64,000 bases of DNA from Proteles cristata cristata. Taxonomy: Eukaryota > Chordata > Mammalia > Carnivora > Hyaenidae. Location of the stretch: the NCBI GenBank assembly GCA_017311185.1, contig JAESUZ010003900.1, positions 1 through 64,000 of the forward strand, given 5' to 3'. Both the position numbers and the translations under genes were made by a program. Shown here one piece after another: positions 33,380 to 44,125 of this stretch (positions are counted from its first letter, which is position 1; the number at the start of each line of letters is the position of its first letter). The notes beneath the pieces are model-generated. The model ran no database searches, was not told the DNA's origin, and was given only the letters and a program-made list of their open reading frames with translations.

Positions 33380-35347
33380 AAATTCCCCTTAAAATTTCTT
33401 GCAGGGCTGGTTTAGTGGTCATAAACTCCTTTAATTTTTGTTTATCTGGGAAACTCTTTATTTCTCATTCTATTTTGAATGAGCTGGATAAAGAATTCCT
33501 GGCTGCATATATTTCCTGTTCAGCATGTTGAATATATCTCGCCACCATCCAGACCATGTTCTGGTCTACAAGATTTCTGTGGATAGGTCTGCTGTGAACC
33601 TGATCTGTCTTCCATTATAGGTTAGGGAATTATTTCCCCCTTGCTGCTTTCATAATTCTTTCCTTGTCTGTATATTTTGTGAATTGGTCTATGATATGCT
33701 TTGTTGATGGTCGTTTTTTGTTGCCTCTAATGGGAGTTCTCTATGCTTGAATCTAATGGGAGTTCTCTATGCTTCTTGGATTTTGATGTCTGTGTTTTTC
33801 TCCAGATTAGGAAAGTTTTCTGCTATAACCCTTCTGCCCTTTTTTCTCTCTCTTCATCTTTTTAGGACTCCTATGATTTGAATGTATTCCTTTTTAATAA
33901 GTTACTGAGTTGTCTAATTCTTGTATCCTACTCTTTTGCCTTAGTTTCCCTCTTTTTTTCTGCTTCATTATTCTCCATAATTTCATCTTTCATATCACTT
34001 AATTTGCTGCTCTTTTTTTCCATTCTTGCAGCTGAGCCATCCATTTGCGATTGCATCTCAGTTATAGTATTTTTAATTTTGTCCTGACTAGATTTTACTT
34101 TTTTTTTTAATCTCTGCAGAAAGGGATTCTATGATTTTTTTCAACCCCAGCTAGTATTCTAATTATCGTGACTCTAAATTCTGATTTAGACATCTTGCTT
34201 ATATCTGTGTTGATTAAGAGGAGCCAAGATGGCAGAACAGCATGGCTGTCCTTTTTTCATCTTGCATACATGAAATACAGCCAGATCAACACTAAACCAT
34301 CTTGCACACCTAGAAAACTGATTTGAGGATTAACACAACAATCTGCACAACCTGAACAACAGAATTCAGCAGGTACATGGTGCGGAGAAGTGATCTGAGG
34401 GAGAGAGAAACCTCAGAGGGCAGGGAACTGTTTTTGCTTACAGAGAGAGAATGGAGACAGGGGCGGGGGGAGAGTATGAGAAAAACACCTCCCACAAAAG
34501 CAGCTGGAGGGAAAGTGGAAAAGTAGAAATAGCCACAGGGACTGAACTAAAAGGGAGAAAAGAGAAAGGAGGTTTAAATTCCATTAAGACTCTATAAATA
34601 GTGTGAGCGCAGAGTCTGAAACCCCAAGCTCTGTACCTGGTGGTGCTCTGGTGGGAAGGGCGAATTCCTAGGAGCAGAGTGGGGTCTGGGAGTCCTCAGG
34701 CCACATGGGGAGAAGTGGTTACGCCCCTGGAAGGACATTAGGAAGAGGCTGTGAGGCCACCCAGTGCCAGCACACCCCAGAGAACAACTACATTCACTGG
34801 TGCTGGAACAAGGTCGTTAAGGGTAAAGCCTGGTGCCAGATGTGTGTTGTGATTTTCCATAATCCTTGAAACACTGATGCTACAATTTTGCATTGTATTT
34901 TCTGGGGCGGGCTGCACCCAGCTGCAGTCTTTGGCCATCAGCAGCAGCATGGTCCTACAAACGTTCCTGGGTGCAGCTGGCACTCAGCCATTGCTCAGTG
35001 AGAACTTTCCAGAGGATCTGAGAAGGTCAAAGCCACAGTCCTTCAGAATTGAGGGGTCAGGAAACACAGCTTCATCTGAGATAAAATTCAGGAGGGAGGT
35101 GCCACCTGGCAAACTGTTGGCTTGGTCATTGACAGTATAAAAGTAGGGAGTGGATGGAAGCCAGAGACAAAGGATGAGTGTGCAATTGCTGCTCTCTGGA
35201 GAGAGCACAGAGTTCCAGTACTAGAGACTGGGTAGCTGAGTGGTGTCACTTTTACTCTGCCCACGCATGCGTATGTGTGTTGATGAAGCCCCTGGCTGTC
35301 ATTTCTTCCTATTTTTTCTTTGGAGGTAAATTCTTTTGTTTTGTCAT
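33380..35347 (-). pseudogene. L1 ORF1, split by a reversed L1 fragment
   Basis: The start codon at 35347-35345 opens MTKQKNLPPKK and hits a stop at codon 13. The coding homology stops at about 35288 and resumes at 34203 after a 1.06-kb insertion. The C-terminal half is at about 33900-33480. A 26-bp tandem duplication (TCTAATGGGAGTTCTCTATG at 33726 and 33752) further breaks the frame. Confidence 0.85.
34218..35273 (+). mobile_element. First 1.06 kb of an L1 5'UTR, inserted reversed in ORF1
   Basis: It begins GAGGAGCCAAGATGGCAGAACAGC, the same 5' end type as the host L1. It then parallels the host 5'UTR block by block: ACACCTAGAAAACTGATTTGAGGATTAACAC; GGTGCCACCTGGCAAACTG; GACAGTATAAAAGTAGG. 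It ends inside the 5'UTR at GCATGCGTA. TCTGTGTTGATTAA (34204-34217) and TGTGTGTTGATGAA (35274-35287) form an imperfect target duplication. No poly-A separates the end from the duplication, which is unusual for a retrotransposed copy. Confidence 0.8.
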
Positions 35348-36718
35348 TTTGAAGGAAGAAAAATAATTAGTAAAATTAAATTAAAAATGAAAATGAAAAC
35401 AACACAAGAAATCAAATAAAGGAAGCTAAATTCTAGGCATGTTTTGGTCAGGTTATTGAAAGAAGCTTGATAGACTAGAGAAAAGAGTGAAAGAGAAGAA
35501 ATAAAAAGAAAGAAAAAGTAAGAAAAAAGTTTAAAAATTAAAAAATATATACAATAAAATAGAATAAAATGAAGTAAAGAACATGAAACAGAATTTTAAA
35601 AAGTCACAAAAATAAAAAAAAAGTGGAAAGAATAAATTTTTTTAAAAAAGGAAAATAAAAATAAAATTTTCTCTTTTTGTATCTAAGGAAACGAAAAGAA
35701 AGGAGAAGAAAACAAGGAATAGATGAACCGGCAAACAGAATGAAACCTGAATGTGGTTACATCCACTTTCCCTTGGAGCTCAGACTATGAAGCACTCTAT
35801 AGTCCATACGCTAAGCAGGCAGAGGAGAGACTTTTGGTGGTCCTCTGGGGCGTGTACTTGGAGGGTGCAGTTGTGTAGGGCTTCATGTAATGGCCCCGTT
35901 CTCCACTATGTTGTGGACTTAGCTTACTGGGGTGTATTGGTGTGGTGCACGAGCATGTGTACATGTATGTGCATGTACGAGAGAGGTGAAAATGGTGTCA
36001 TCCAGATCCTTAGTTTCTGGCACAGGATCTCTGGACTCCACTAGCCCGCAGTCATGCACCCTTCCATTATCTCAGGCTTCTGTTCCCTCCCCCTTCTATA
36101 CTGTCCATGTCTAAGCCATCAGCCTGCCTGGTGGCACCTCCATCCCAAATTTTATATCAGATAGGTCTGTGTTTCCAAACCTAGCTTTGAGAACCCTGTG
36201 GCTTGACCTGCTCTGACCCTATGTGAAGGGTCTCGATGAGCAATGGCCAGGTGCTGGCTTGCCCCAGAGAATATTCACGCATTCACACTGCTCCAGAGGT
36301 TCAGAGATTGTGGCAAATCACAACACAACAGCTGGCGCCAGGTTTCATTGCACTCTGGCATCTTTGTTCCAATGCCAGGAAATATGGCTGTTCTCTGGGG
36401 TCCGTTGGGACCTTTGCTTGTGGGGATGCTGTATGACCTCTACCAAGCAAGGGGACCGCTTCTCCCTGTGTGGCCCACAGACCCCTTGCATCTTGCTGCT
36501 GCCCACTCCTGGGGATTCACCCTTCCTCCCTTCCAGAGCTCTGCCAGTTATTGAGCTTCAGAATTTCCCATCTGCACTCCCCTGTTTTAGTCCATTATTG
36601 TCCTAATAGTGTTGAAACCCTTTCTTTTCTCCCTGTCAGTGGTGTTGGAGAACAGACTTTTTGTCCAGTCCCTTGTGAATGTTTGCACCCTCTCTTTCTC
36701 TCCAGCCACTTTCACGGG

Positions 36719-37168
36719 TGTTGCGGACGAAATGACACAAAGGACAAGACACACACAAAAGACAGACACAGACACAACTCCGGCCGGAGGAACAATTCTA
36801 CGCAAGCCCCTCTTGCGGTTTATTTTATACCCGGTAACTGGATACAAACTGAAATCTACAAGATGCATTCCTTTACCAATTAAGGGCCAGTAGCCAGACA
36901 CATTTCAAGGACAGGGGGGAGCAAAGGGAGGAAGTGACCACAACATGTTTACTAAGAGGCCTGCTCACAATTCCAGCCTCCTCCTTATTTCTAAGGAGGG
37001 CATGTTCCCTCGTTTGCGAGCGGACCAATAAACTTGGATATTGTGTGCAGGCCTCCTGGCAGGGCACCCTGTTTGCAGGCATGCTTTGCCCAGGCAGGGA
37101 GCCCCGTGTGCAGGCACATCCCCGCGTCCCTAACCACGCTTTCTTGTGGTCACTGTCAGGCTCCCACA
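36719..37168 (-). mobile_element. Solo retroviral LTR, 450 bp, with ACGGG target duplication
   Basis: On the minus strand it starts TGTGGGAGCCTGACAGTGACC and ends TTTCGTCCGCAACA, so it has TG...CA ends. ACGGG is repeated at 36714-36718 and 37169-37173. A TATA-like box and polyadenylation signal overlap in GGGTATAAAATAAACC (about 36822-36837 on plus). U5 is GT-rich (TGTGTCTGTGTCTGTC). No internal viral genes adjoin it, as expected after LTR-LTR recombination. The TGTGGGAGCC start suggests a class II LTR, but a 5-bp duplication also fits class I. Confidence 0.85.
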
Positions 37169-37312
37169 ACGGGGAGTGCTTTTCCTGTGCTCTCCTGAAG
37201 TGCCTCACTCTCCCCCCTTTATCTGTCCTCTCGACACAAAAACTTCTCCTTCCTCTATGGAGCTTGTCTCTCCCCTAGTTCACCTCTCCATACTGTGTAT
37301 CTGCTGAGTTCT

Positions 37313-37534
37313 TTTTTTTTTTTAATATTTTTATTTATTTCTAGGGGAGAGAGAGAGAGACAGTGTGAGCAGGGGAGGGTCAGAGAGAGAGGGAGACATA
37401 GACTCTGAAATAGGCTCCAGGCTCCAAGCTGGCAGTCAGCACAGAGCCCGATGCGGGGCTGGAACCCACGAACGGTGAGATCATGACCTAAGCGAAAGTC
37501 GGACGCTCAACCGACTAACCCACCCAGGCGCCCC
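37313..37534 (-). mobile_element. Young feline SINE, 17-bp target duplication
   Basis: TGTATCTGCTGAGTTCT is exact at 37296-37312 and 37535-37551. The minus-strand head is GGGGCGCCTGGGTGGGTTAGTCGG; the GACCTAAGCGAAAGTCGGACGC block marks the younger subfamily. Confidence 0.98.
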
Positions 37535-37979
37535 TGTATCTGCTGAGTTCTGTGCCTCGAGTTATGCAGGTTGCTGTGTTAATCCTCATATCAGTTTCCT
37601 AGGTGTGCAAAATGGTTTGGTGCTAATCTAACTGCATTTCGGGGATGAGAGAAGCTGAAACTTCCATGCCGCTCTGCCATCTTGGCCCCTCCCCAGTCCA
37701 ATGCCTTGAAGATTTTCTCTAAGTTTTATTCTAAGGGTTTTATTATTTCAGATTTTATGTTTAAGTCTTTAATCCATTTTTAGTTGATTGTGGCAAATGG
37801 TGTGAAATAACAGTCCCATTTCATTCTTTTGAGTATAGGTATCCAATTTTCCGTATAACGTGTATTGAAGACACTATCATTATATATCCTTGTCACTACT
37901 GTGAAAGATCAGTTGATATTATCTGTATAGGTTTATTTCTGGGATCTCTAGTCTGCTGCATTGGTCTTTTTGTTTGTTT

Positions 37980-38200
37980 AATTTTTTTTTTTTTTACATT
38001 TATTTATTTTTGAGAGACAGAGAGAGACAGAGTGTGAATGGGGGAGGGGCAGAGAGAGGAGACACAGAATCCGAAGCAGGTTCTAGGCTTTGGGCAAGCT
38101 GTTATCACAGAGCCCAGTGTGGGGCTCGAACCCATGAACTGAGAGATCATGGCCTGAGCTGAAGTTGAACGCTCAACCAACTGAGCCACACAGGCGTCCC
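37980..38200 (-). mobile_element. Feline SINE, 15-bp target duplication
   Basis: TCTTTTTGTTTGTTT (37965-37979) versus TCTTTATGTTTGTTT (38201-38215). The minus-strand head is GGGACGCCTGTGTGGCTCAGTTGG. Confidence 0.96.
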
Positions 38201-38335
38201 TCTTTATGTTTGTTTTTATGCTAGTACCATACTGTTTTTATTACTGTGGCTTTATAATATATTTTTGAATCAGAGTGTGATACCTCTAGCTTTATCTTTT
38301 CAGGAATGTTTCAGCTATTTGGAGTCTTTTGTGAC

Positions 38336-38376
38336 TCCAAATACATTTTAATATATATATATGTATATATATATTT
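38336..38376. repeat. (AT)n-rich microsatellite
   Basis: ATATAT runs broken by two G bases, within ancient L1 sequence. Confidence 0.8.
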
Positions 38377-38407
38377 TTTCTATTTCTGTAAAAAATGACG
38401 TTGGGAT

Positions 38408-38665
38408 GAGTTAGGATAGACCTGAGTAGAAGGGCTGCTTTTGGTTCTGCACCCAGGTTTGTGGTTGATGAGCCTATTATTGGAGGATGGGCCCATTTTC
38501 TGAAAGTGATTTTTCTCGGTCTTGCGCTCAACAAGGGTGTTTCAATATCATATGTGGATCCCAAAGCCCTGGTGAAGGTACTTTTTTCCATGAATGGTTG
38601 CCAAAATGAGTGTTTCTGTGGGAGGAGTGAGGCCTGGAGGCCTTCTATTCTGCCACTTTGCTTAC
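38408..38665 (-). repeat. L1 5'UTR-like patch replacing ORF2 text
   Basis: Antisense ORF2 text breaks off at AAATGACGTTGGGAT and returns only at ACAATGTTGAGTAGAAGTGG, skipping several hundred bases of the usual sequence. Between them the minus strand reads GTGGCAGAATAGAAGGCCTCCAGG, CACTCCTCCCACAGAAACAC and ACCATTCATGGAAAAAAGTACC, the order seen at the 5' ends of older L1 families. No target duplication was found. Confidence 0.5.
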
Positions 38666-39053
38666 ATCACCCTCCATTACAATGTTGAGTAGAAGTGGTG
38701 ACAACAGATATCTTTATATTTTTCCTGAACTTATAAGAACAGTATTAACTCTTCCACTTATCAGTAGGCTTTTGGTAGATTCCCTTTATCAGGTTGAGAA
38801 TGCTCTTTTCTATTTCTAATTTGTTGAAAATTTTCATGAGGGATCGATGTTAAATTTCATCAGGAGTTTCTGTTTTGAGATGACCATATGGGTTTTTTTG
38901 TTTGTTTTAGTCTGCTAAATATGTTAAATTATACTAATTGATTTTTGAATGTTAAAAGAATTTTGTGTTCCTGAAATAAACTCTTCTTTGTCATGATATA
39001 TTATCCTTTTTATATTGTTGGATTAAATTTGCTAGTTCTTAACTTTTAAGTAT

Positions 39054-40030
39054 AATTTAAATACAGTATTTTATTAATTTCAGATGTACAGTATAGTGAT
39101 TCAACAATTCTGTACATTACCAGTGCTCATCACGATAGTGTCTCTTAATCCCCTTTATCTATGTCACCTGGCAACCACTAGTTTTTTCTCTGTACTTGTC
39201 TATTTTTTTGTCTCTTTTTTTCTCTGTTCATATGTTTTGTTTCTTAAATGTCATATATGACTGAAGTCATATGATATTTGTCTTTGACTTATTTTACTTA
39301 GCATATACTCTCTAGGTCCATCCATGTTGTTGCAAATGGCAAGATCTCATTTTTTTATGGCTGAGTAATATTCCATTGTGTGTATCTATTACATCTTTAT
39401 CCACTCATCTATGAATGGACACTTGAGTTGCTTCCATATCTTGGTTATTGTAAATAATGCTGCAACAAACATAGGGGTGTATATACATTTTCTAATTAGT
39501 GTCCTCACTTTCTTTTTTTCTCAGTTAGTGGAATTACTGGGTCATGTAGTAATTCTATTTTAAAATTTTTGAAGAACCTCCATATTGTTTTCCACAATGG
39601 CTGCACCAATTTGCATTCCTACCAACAATGCATGAAAATTCCTTTTTCTCTATATCTTCGCCAGCGCCTGTTGTTTCTCTTGTTTTTGGTAAGCTATTCT
39701 GACAAGCGTGAGGTGATATCTCATTGTGGTTTAGACTTGCATTTTCTTGATGATTAATGATGTTGAGCATCTTTTGGTGTCTGCTGTCCATTTGTATGTC
39801 GATGGAAACATTCTTTGGAAAAATGTCTATTCAAGTCTGCTACCCATTTTTAAATTGAATCATTTGGATGTTTTTGGTGTTGAGTTGCAGAACTTACTTA
39901 TATATTTGGATATTAACTACTTACCAGATTTATCATTTATAAATATCTTCTCCCAATGAGTAGGTTGCCTTGTCATTTTGTTGATGGTTTCCTTTGCTGT
40001 GCAAAAGGGTTTATTTTTGTGTAGTCCCAT
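39054..40030 (-). mobile_element. Middle-aged L1, 5'-truncated, inserted in the ancient L1
   Basis: GTTCTTAACTTTTAAGTAT (39035-39053) is mirrored by AATTCTTAATTTTTAAATAT (40031-40050). Within, the plus strand runs 3'UTR (CAGATGTACAGTATAGTGATTCAAC) to ORF2 C terminus (GGCTGAGTAATATTCCATTG; CCACAATGGCTGCACCAATTTG). ORF pieces on minus include YGGSSKILK-like ends. Confidence 0.92.
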
Positions 40031-40348
40031 AATTCTTAATTTTTAAATATTTTCCTCCATATTCACAAGGAATATACATCTACAGATCTATAATTTGTTT
40101 TTTGTTTTGTTTTTGAAATGTCTCTGGTTTTGGTATCAGGGTAATGCTGGCCTTGGTGAGTAAAGTTAGATGTATTCCTTGCTTAAATATTTGATAGAAT
40201 TCACCAGTAAAGCTATCTGGGAATGGAGGTTTCTTTGCAGGAAGATTTTTAACTGCAAATTTAATATATAAAATGATAGATGCTATGAAAACTATTTAAT
40301 TATTCTTGAGTGAATTCTGGTAATTATTGTATTTTAAAAATAATTTGA

Positions 40349-40541
40349 GGCCACCTGGCTGGCTCAGTCAGTTGGGTGTCTGACTTCAGCTCAGGTTAGG
40401 AACTCACGGTTCGTGGGTTCTATGCTGACAGCTCAGAGCCTGGAACCTACTTCATTTCTGTGTCTCCCTCTCTCTCTTCCCCTCTCCCATGTGTGCTCTG
40501 TCTCTTTCTGTCTCTCAAAGAAAATAAACACTAAAAAAGTA
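40349..40541 (+). mobile_element. Diverged feline SINE
   Basis: It starts GGCCACCTGGCTGGCTCAGTCAG. The part between the B box and GACAGCTCAGAGCCTGG is shortened (GTTCGTGGGTTCTATGCTGACAG). Confidence 0.92.
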
Positions 40542-41843
40542 AAAAAAAATTTTTTACTATTTCATCTATGTTGTCAAACTCTTTGGCATAAATTTTGTAT
40601 AATATTCCTTTATTATTGTTAGTATCTGAAGAATTTGCAATAATGTCACTTTATTCCTTGCAGATATTGTTAATTTGTGTTCACTTCCCCCTCTTGATCA
40701 TTCTGGTTAGAAGTTTATCAATGTTATTCATTTCATTAAAAAAACAATGTTTGGTTTCATTGGCTTACTACAGTTTTTATGATTTATATTTTCCTGATAT
40801 TTGCTTACAGTTTCTTCTGCTTATTTGTATTTCATTTGCTGTTCTTTTTCTAGTTTTCTAAGGTGGAATTTGTGATTGTTGATTTGAGACTTTTCTTCTT
40901 TTCTGTTAAAGTAGTTCTGTCTGCATTCTTGTGAGAACTAATTCAACTGTATCTCCCAAACGTTGATGTGTTGTGTTTTCATTTTTATTCAGTACAAAAT
41001 AGTTTTCATTTTTCCTTTTGATTTCTTCTTTGATTCATGAGTTATTCATAAGTTTGCTACTTAGTTTCTATATAATCAAGGATTTTTTTGATATCTTAAT
41101 GTAGTTGGTTTAAAATCTAATTCCATGGTGATATTAATGCTTGCTTTTAGATGGATTGATGAGTCATTTCATGGCCCAGAATATGGTCTCTGTTGTTAAG
41201 TATTCTGAGTAAACTTAAAAAGAATGTGTATTCTGCAATTGTTGAGTGAAATGTTCTATATATGTCAATGTAGTCTAGTAGGTTGGTAATGTTGTTGAAG
41301 TCCACTATATTTTTTGTCTTTCTTTATGGAGTGAAGGATTTTGAAATTATTTAACTACAATCCTGCCTTTTTCACATTTTGCTGATGTGTATTTTGTGTA
41401 TTTTGTTTATATATTTTGAAACTCTCTTATTAGGTATTAAAAGGTTTATTATTTTTGTGTCTGCTTGATGAATAGCCTCAATATCACTATGAATTACCCC
41501 CTTTTTGTCCCTATTAATTTTTTTATGAAGTTGACTTTGTCTGATAAAATATAGCTACTTCAACTTTCTTTTTATCACTGTTTGCATAGTATATTCTTTT
41601 CTATAATTTTACTTAAAACTTATTTAGTCTTTTTATTCCAACTTAGTTTCTTGGTTTTTACTTTGTCCTACATTTAATTCCAGGAATAGAATCTCTTCCA
41701 AGGTTTTTAGGCAATTTGCAATCAATGAAAATATCAAAATAATTGGGCTTAGATCATCCACCTTTCTGTTTTTCTATTGTCCCATCTGTTCTTTGTTCTC
41801 ATTTTTTTTTGTTTTTCCTACCTTCATTTGCATTAGATTTTTA

Positions 41844-42076
41844 TTTTTTTATTTTTATTTTATTTTATTTTATTTTTAATTTATTTCTAGGAGAGAGAGA
41901 GACAGCGTGAGCAGGGGAGGGTCAGAGAGAGAGTGAGACACAGACTCTGAAACAGCCTCCAGGCTCTGAGCTGGCAGTCAGCGCAGAGCCCGACGCGAGG
42001 CTCGAACCCACGAACCGCGAGATCATGACCTAAGCGAAAGTCGGACGCTTAACCGACTAAGCCACCCAGGCGCCCC
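41844..42076 (-). mobile_element. Young feline SINE, TTTTA tail
   Basis: TGCATTAGATTTTTA (41829-41843) and TGTATTAGATTTTTA (42077-42091) flank it. The minus-strand head GGGGCGCCTGGGTGGCTTAGTCGG has CpG well kept. It landed in the left target copy of the older SINE at 42092. Confidence 0.97.
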
Positions 42077-42091
42077 TGTATTAGATTTTTA

Positions 42092-42282
42092 AAAATGTAT
42101 ATTCATTCATTCATTCATTCATTCATTCATTCATTCATTCATTCAGAGAAAGGGACACTGAGGGGGAGAGAGAATCCCAATGAAGCTCTGCATTGTTATC
42201 GTAGGCCCCATCTCATAAATCCTGAGATCATGACCTGAGCCAAAATCGAGTCCGATGTTTAACTGAGCCACCCAGGCACCCC
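42092..42282 (-). mobile_element. Older SINE with (ATTC)n tail
   Basis: Its right flank TGGATTAGAGTTTTTA (42283-42298) pairs with the TGTATTAGATTTTTA on its left. The body is diverged (GTGCCTGGGTGGCTCAGTTAAAC on minus, with lost A-box bases). Confidence 0.9.
42101..42145. repeat. (ATTC)n microsatellite
   Basis: About 11 uninterrupted ATTC units in the SINE tail. Confidence 0.95.
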
Positions 42283-43885
42283 TGGATTAGAGTTTTTATG
42301 ATTCAATTTTCTCTTTTATGACTTAGTAGCTATAAGACTTCATTGCTTTACTTTAAAGATTGCTTTTGGGTTTACTGTATTATTTGCAATATAATGAAAT
42401 AATATTATACCACTTCACATATAAGGAACTTAAAACAGTCTATTTCTATGTCTCCTTTTTTAACCTTTGAGAGATTGTCATACATTGTACTTTAAACAGG
42501 TTATAAGCCTTACAATATATTGCTATTATTTTGCTTGAAACAGTTATCTATTAAAGAGATTTGAATAATAAAAGAACCTTATGTTTACCCATGTAGTTAC
42601 CATTTCCTGTATGCTTTATTCCTTTGTTTAGATATAGAGTTCTATCAGATATCATTCTTGTTCTTTCTGCTTAGACAACTTTTGTAACTCTTCTTGAAAT
42701 GTAGGTCTGAATTCTTTTTGGTTTTATGTGACTGCTTAAAGAACGTCTTTTACTATTTCTTATAATACATGTCTGAATTTTTGTTTTTTTGCTTTGTGAA
42801 TAATTTTATTTCACTTTTGTTTTCTAAGATATTTTCACTGGATAAAGAATCATTGATTAACCAGTTTTGTTTTTTCTTTTAGTGCTGCTAAGATGTGGCT
42901 TCACTCTCTTGTTAATATTGTTCCCATTGTGATATATCTGTCACTTAAAAGTATTGTCCTCAGAGGTTATGTGCCCAAGTACATAACATGGCTTTTTGCT
43001 TGGGTTGCTCTAAATACTTTTCCTTTATCAGTATTTTGGAAAAATTTGATTAGGATGTATTTTCATGTAGGTTTCCTCATTTTTCTTGCCCTTTGGATTG
43101 GTTGAGATTTTTGGATCTGTGGTTTTATAGTTTCTCCACCCCCTTCTCCATTCTCCTCTTCTTTTGAGACTCTGATTACATGTATTTTAGATTGCTTGAA
43201 CATGTCCTGCAGCTCATCAGCTCCCCTTTATTTTTTTCAGTTAATATTCTCTTACAGTTTTATGAGATATTTTTATTTGCCATGCATTCTAGTTCATCAG
43301 TCATTTTATTGTGTAATGTTTCATATGCTGTAATCACATCCAATGCAGTTTTCCTTTTTGACACTGTTTTTTTCATCTCTAGAAGTTTGAGTTTTGCCTT
43401 TTTTTGTTGTCTTTGTATTCATCTACTTAACGTGCTCAGTCCTTCCTTTAGGTTCTTGAATATCTGAAGCACAACTAAAATAACTGCAAATTCTTTGTCT
43501 ACTCATTCTCTCATCTGTGTCATTTCTGGGGCATTTTCAGTTGATTGATTTCTGTCTTCACCATGGGTCCTGTTTTACTTCTTTGTTTGCCTGGTAATTT
43601 TTTATTGGAATTCTGGAATTCAGATGTTTATCTTGCTGTGTGCTTGACAGGTTATATTCTTTTGGATACTCTTGAGCTTTGTTTTGAAATTTGGTTAAGT
43701 TACTTAGAAATAATTTGATATATTTGGGTCTTGCTACTAAGTTCTATTAAGTGGAACCAGAGAAGTTTTTAAGCGTATGACTAATTTTTTTCTGGGGCTA
43801 AAGCCAAATTGCTATGAACACTTTAGCCAGTGGTTGGAATTATGAGCTTTTGCTCTGTAGCTGGTGTGAACTGGCTATTCCTGTT

Positions 43886-44125
43886 TCTTTCTTTCTTTTT
43901 TTAATATGTATTTATTTTTGATCAAGAGAGAGAGAGACAGAGACAGAAAGAAAGAGAGAACACAATCATGGGAGGGGCAGAGAGAGAGGGAGACACAGAG
44001 TCTGGAGCAGGCTCCAAACTGAGCTATCAGTACAGAGCCCAACACAGGGTTCGAACTCACAAACTGTGAGATCGTGACCTGAGCCAAAGTCAGATGCTTA
44101 ACCGACTGAGTCCCCAGGCCCCGCA
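43886..44125 (-). mobile_element. Feline SINE with 12-bp target duplication
   Basis: GCTATTCCTGTT (43874-43885) versus GCTATTACTGTT (44126-44137). The minus-strand head GCGGGGCCTGGGGACTCAGTCGG is altered by small changes. Confidence 0.93.

Larger units (their letters stand above)
28523..37691 (-). mobile_element. Complete LINE-1 with nested insertions
   Basis: CCCAGTCCAATGTCTT (28507-28522) is repeated as CCCAGTCCAATGCCTT (37692-37707), bracketing 9,169 bases. On the minus strand: 5'UTR from 37691 (GGGGAGGGGCCAAGATGGC), ORF1 from 35347, ORF2 from about 33290 to 28850, 3'UTR and A-rich tail. Inside it are SINEs at 30702, 31619, 32297 and 37313, a solo LTR at 36719 and a reversed L1 5'UTR piece at 34218. 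Removing those leaves about 6.8 kb, a normal full L1 length for a long-5'UTR family. Confidence 0.93.
35348..37691 (-). promoter_or_regulatory. 5'UTR of the complete L1
   Basis: The 5' terminus has CCAAGATGGCAGAGCGGCATGG (YY1-type motif). Toward ORF1 it becomes A-rich on the plus strand (35360-35720). Its terminal sequence does not match that of the L1 at 1-4632, so two promoter lineages coexist in the window. A SINE (37313) and an LTR (36719) interrupt it. Confidence 0.8.

Noticed and set aside
36223..36883. Overlapping plus-strand frames of 103-137 codons
   Set aside because: They are antisense to an L1 5'UTR and run into the solo LTR; several overlap in different frames with no domain.
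42101..42145. Regular short direct repeats resembling an array
   Set aside because: A 4-bp microsatellite with no spacers; a CRISPR array is not expected in a mammalian genome.
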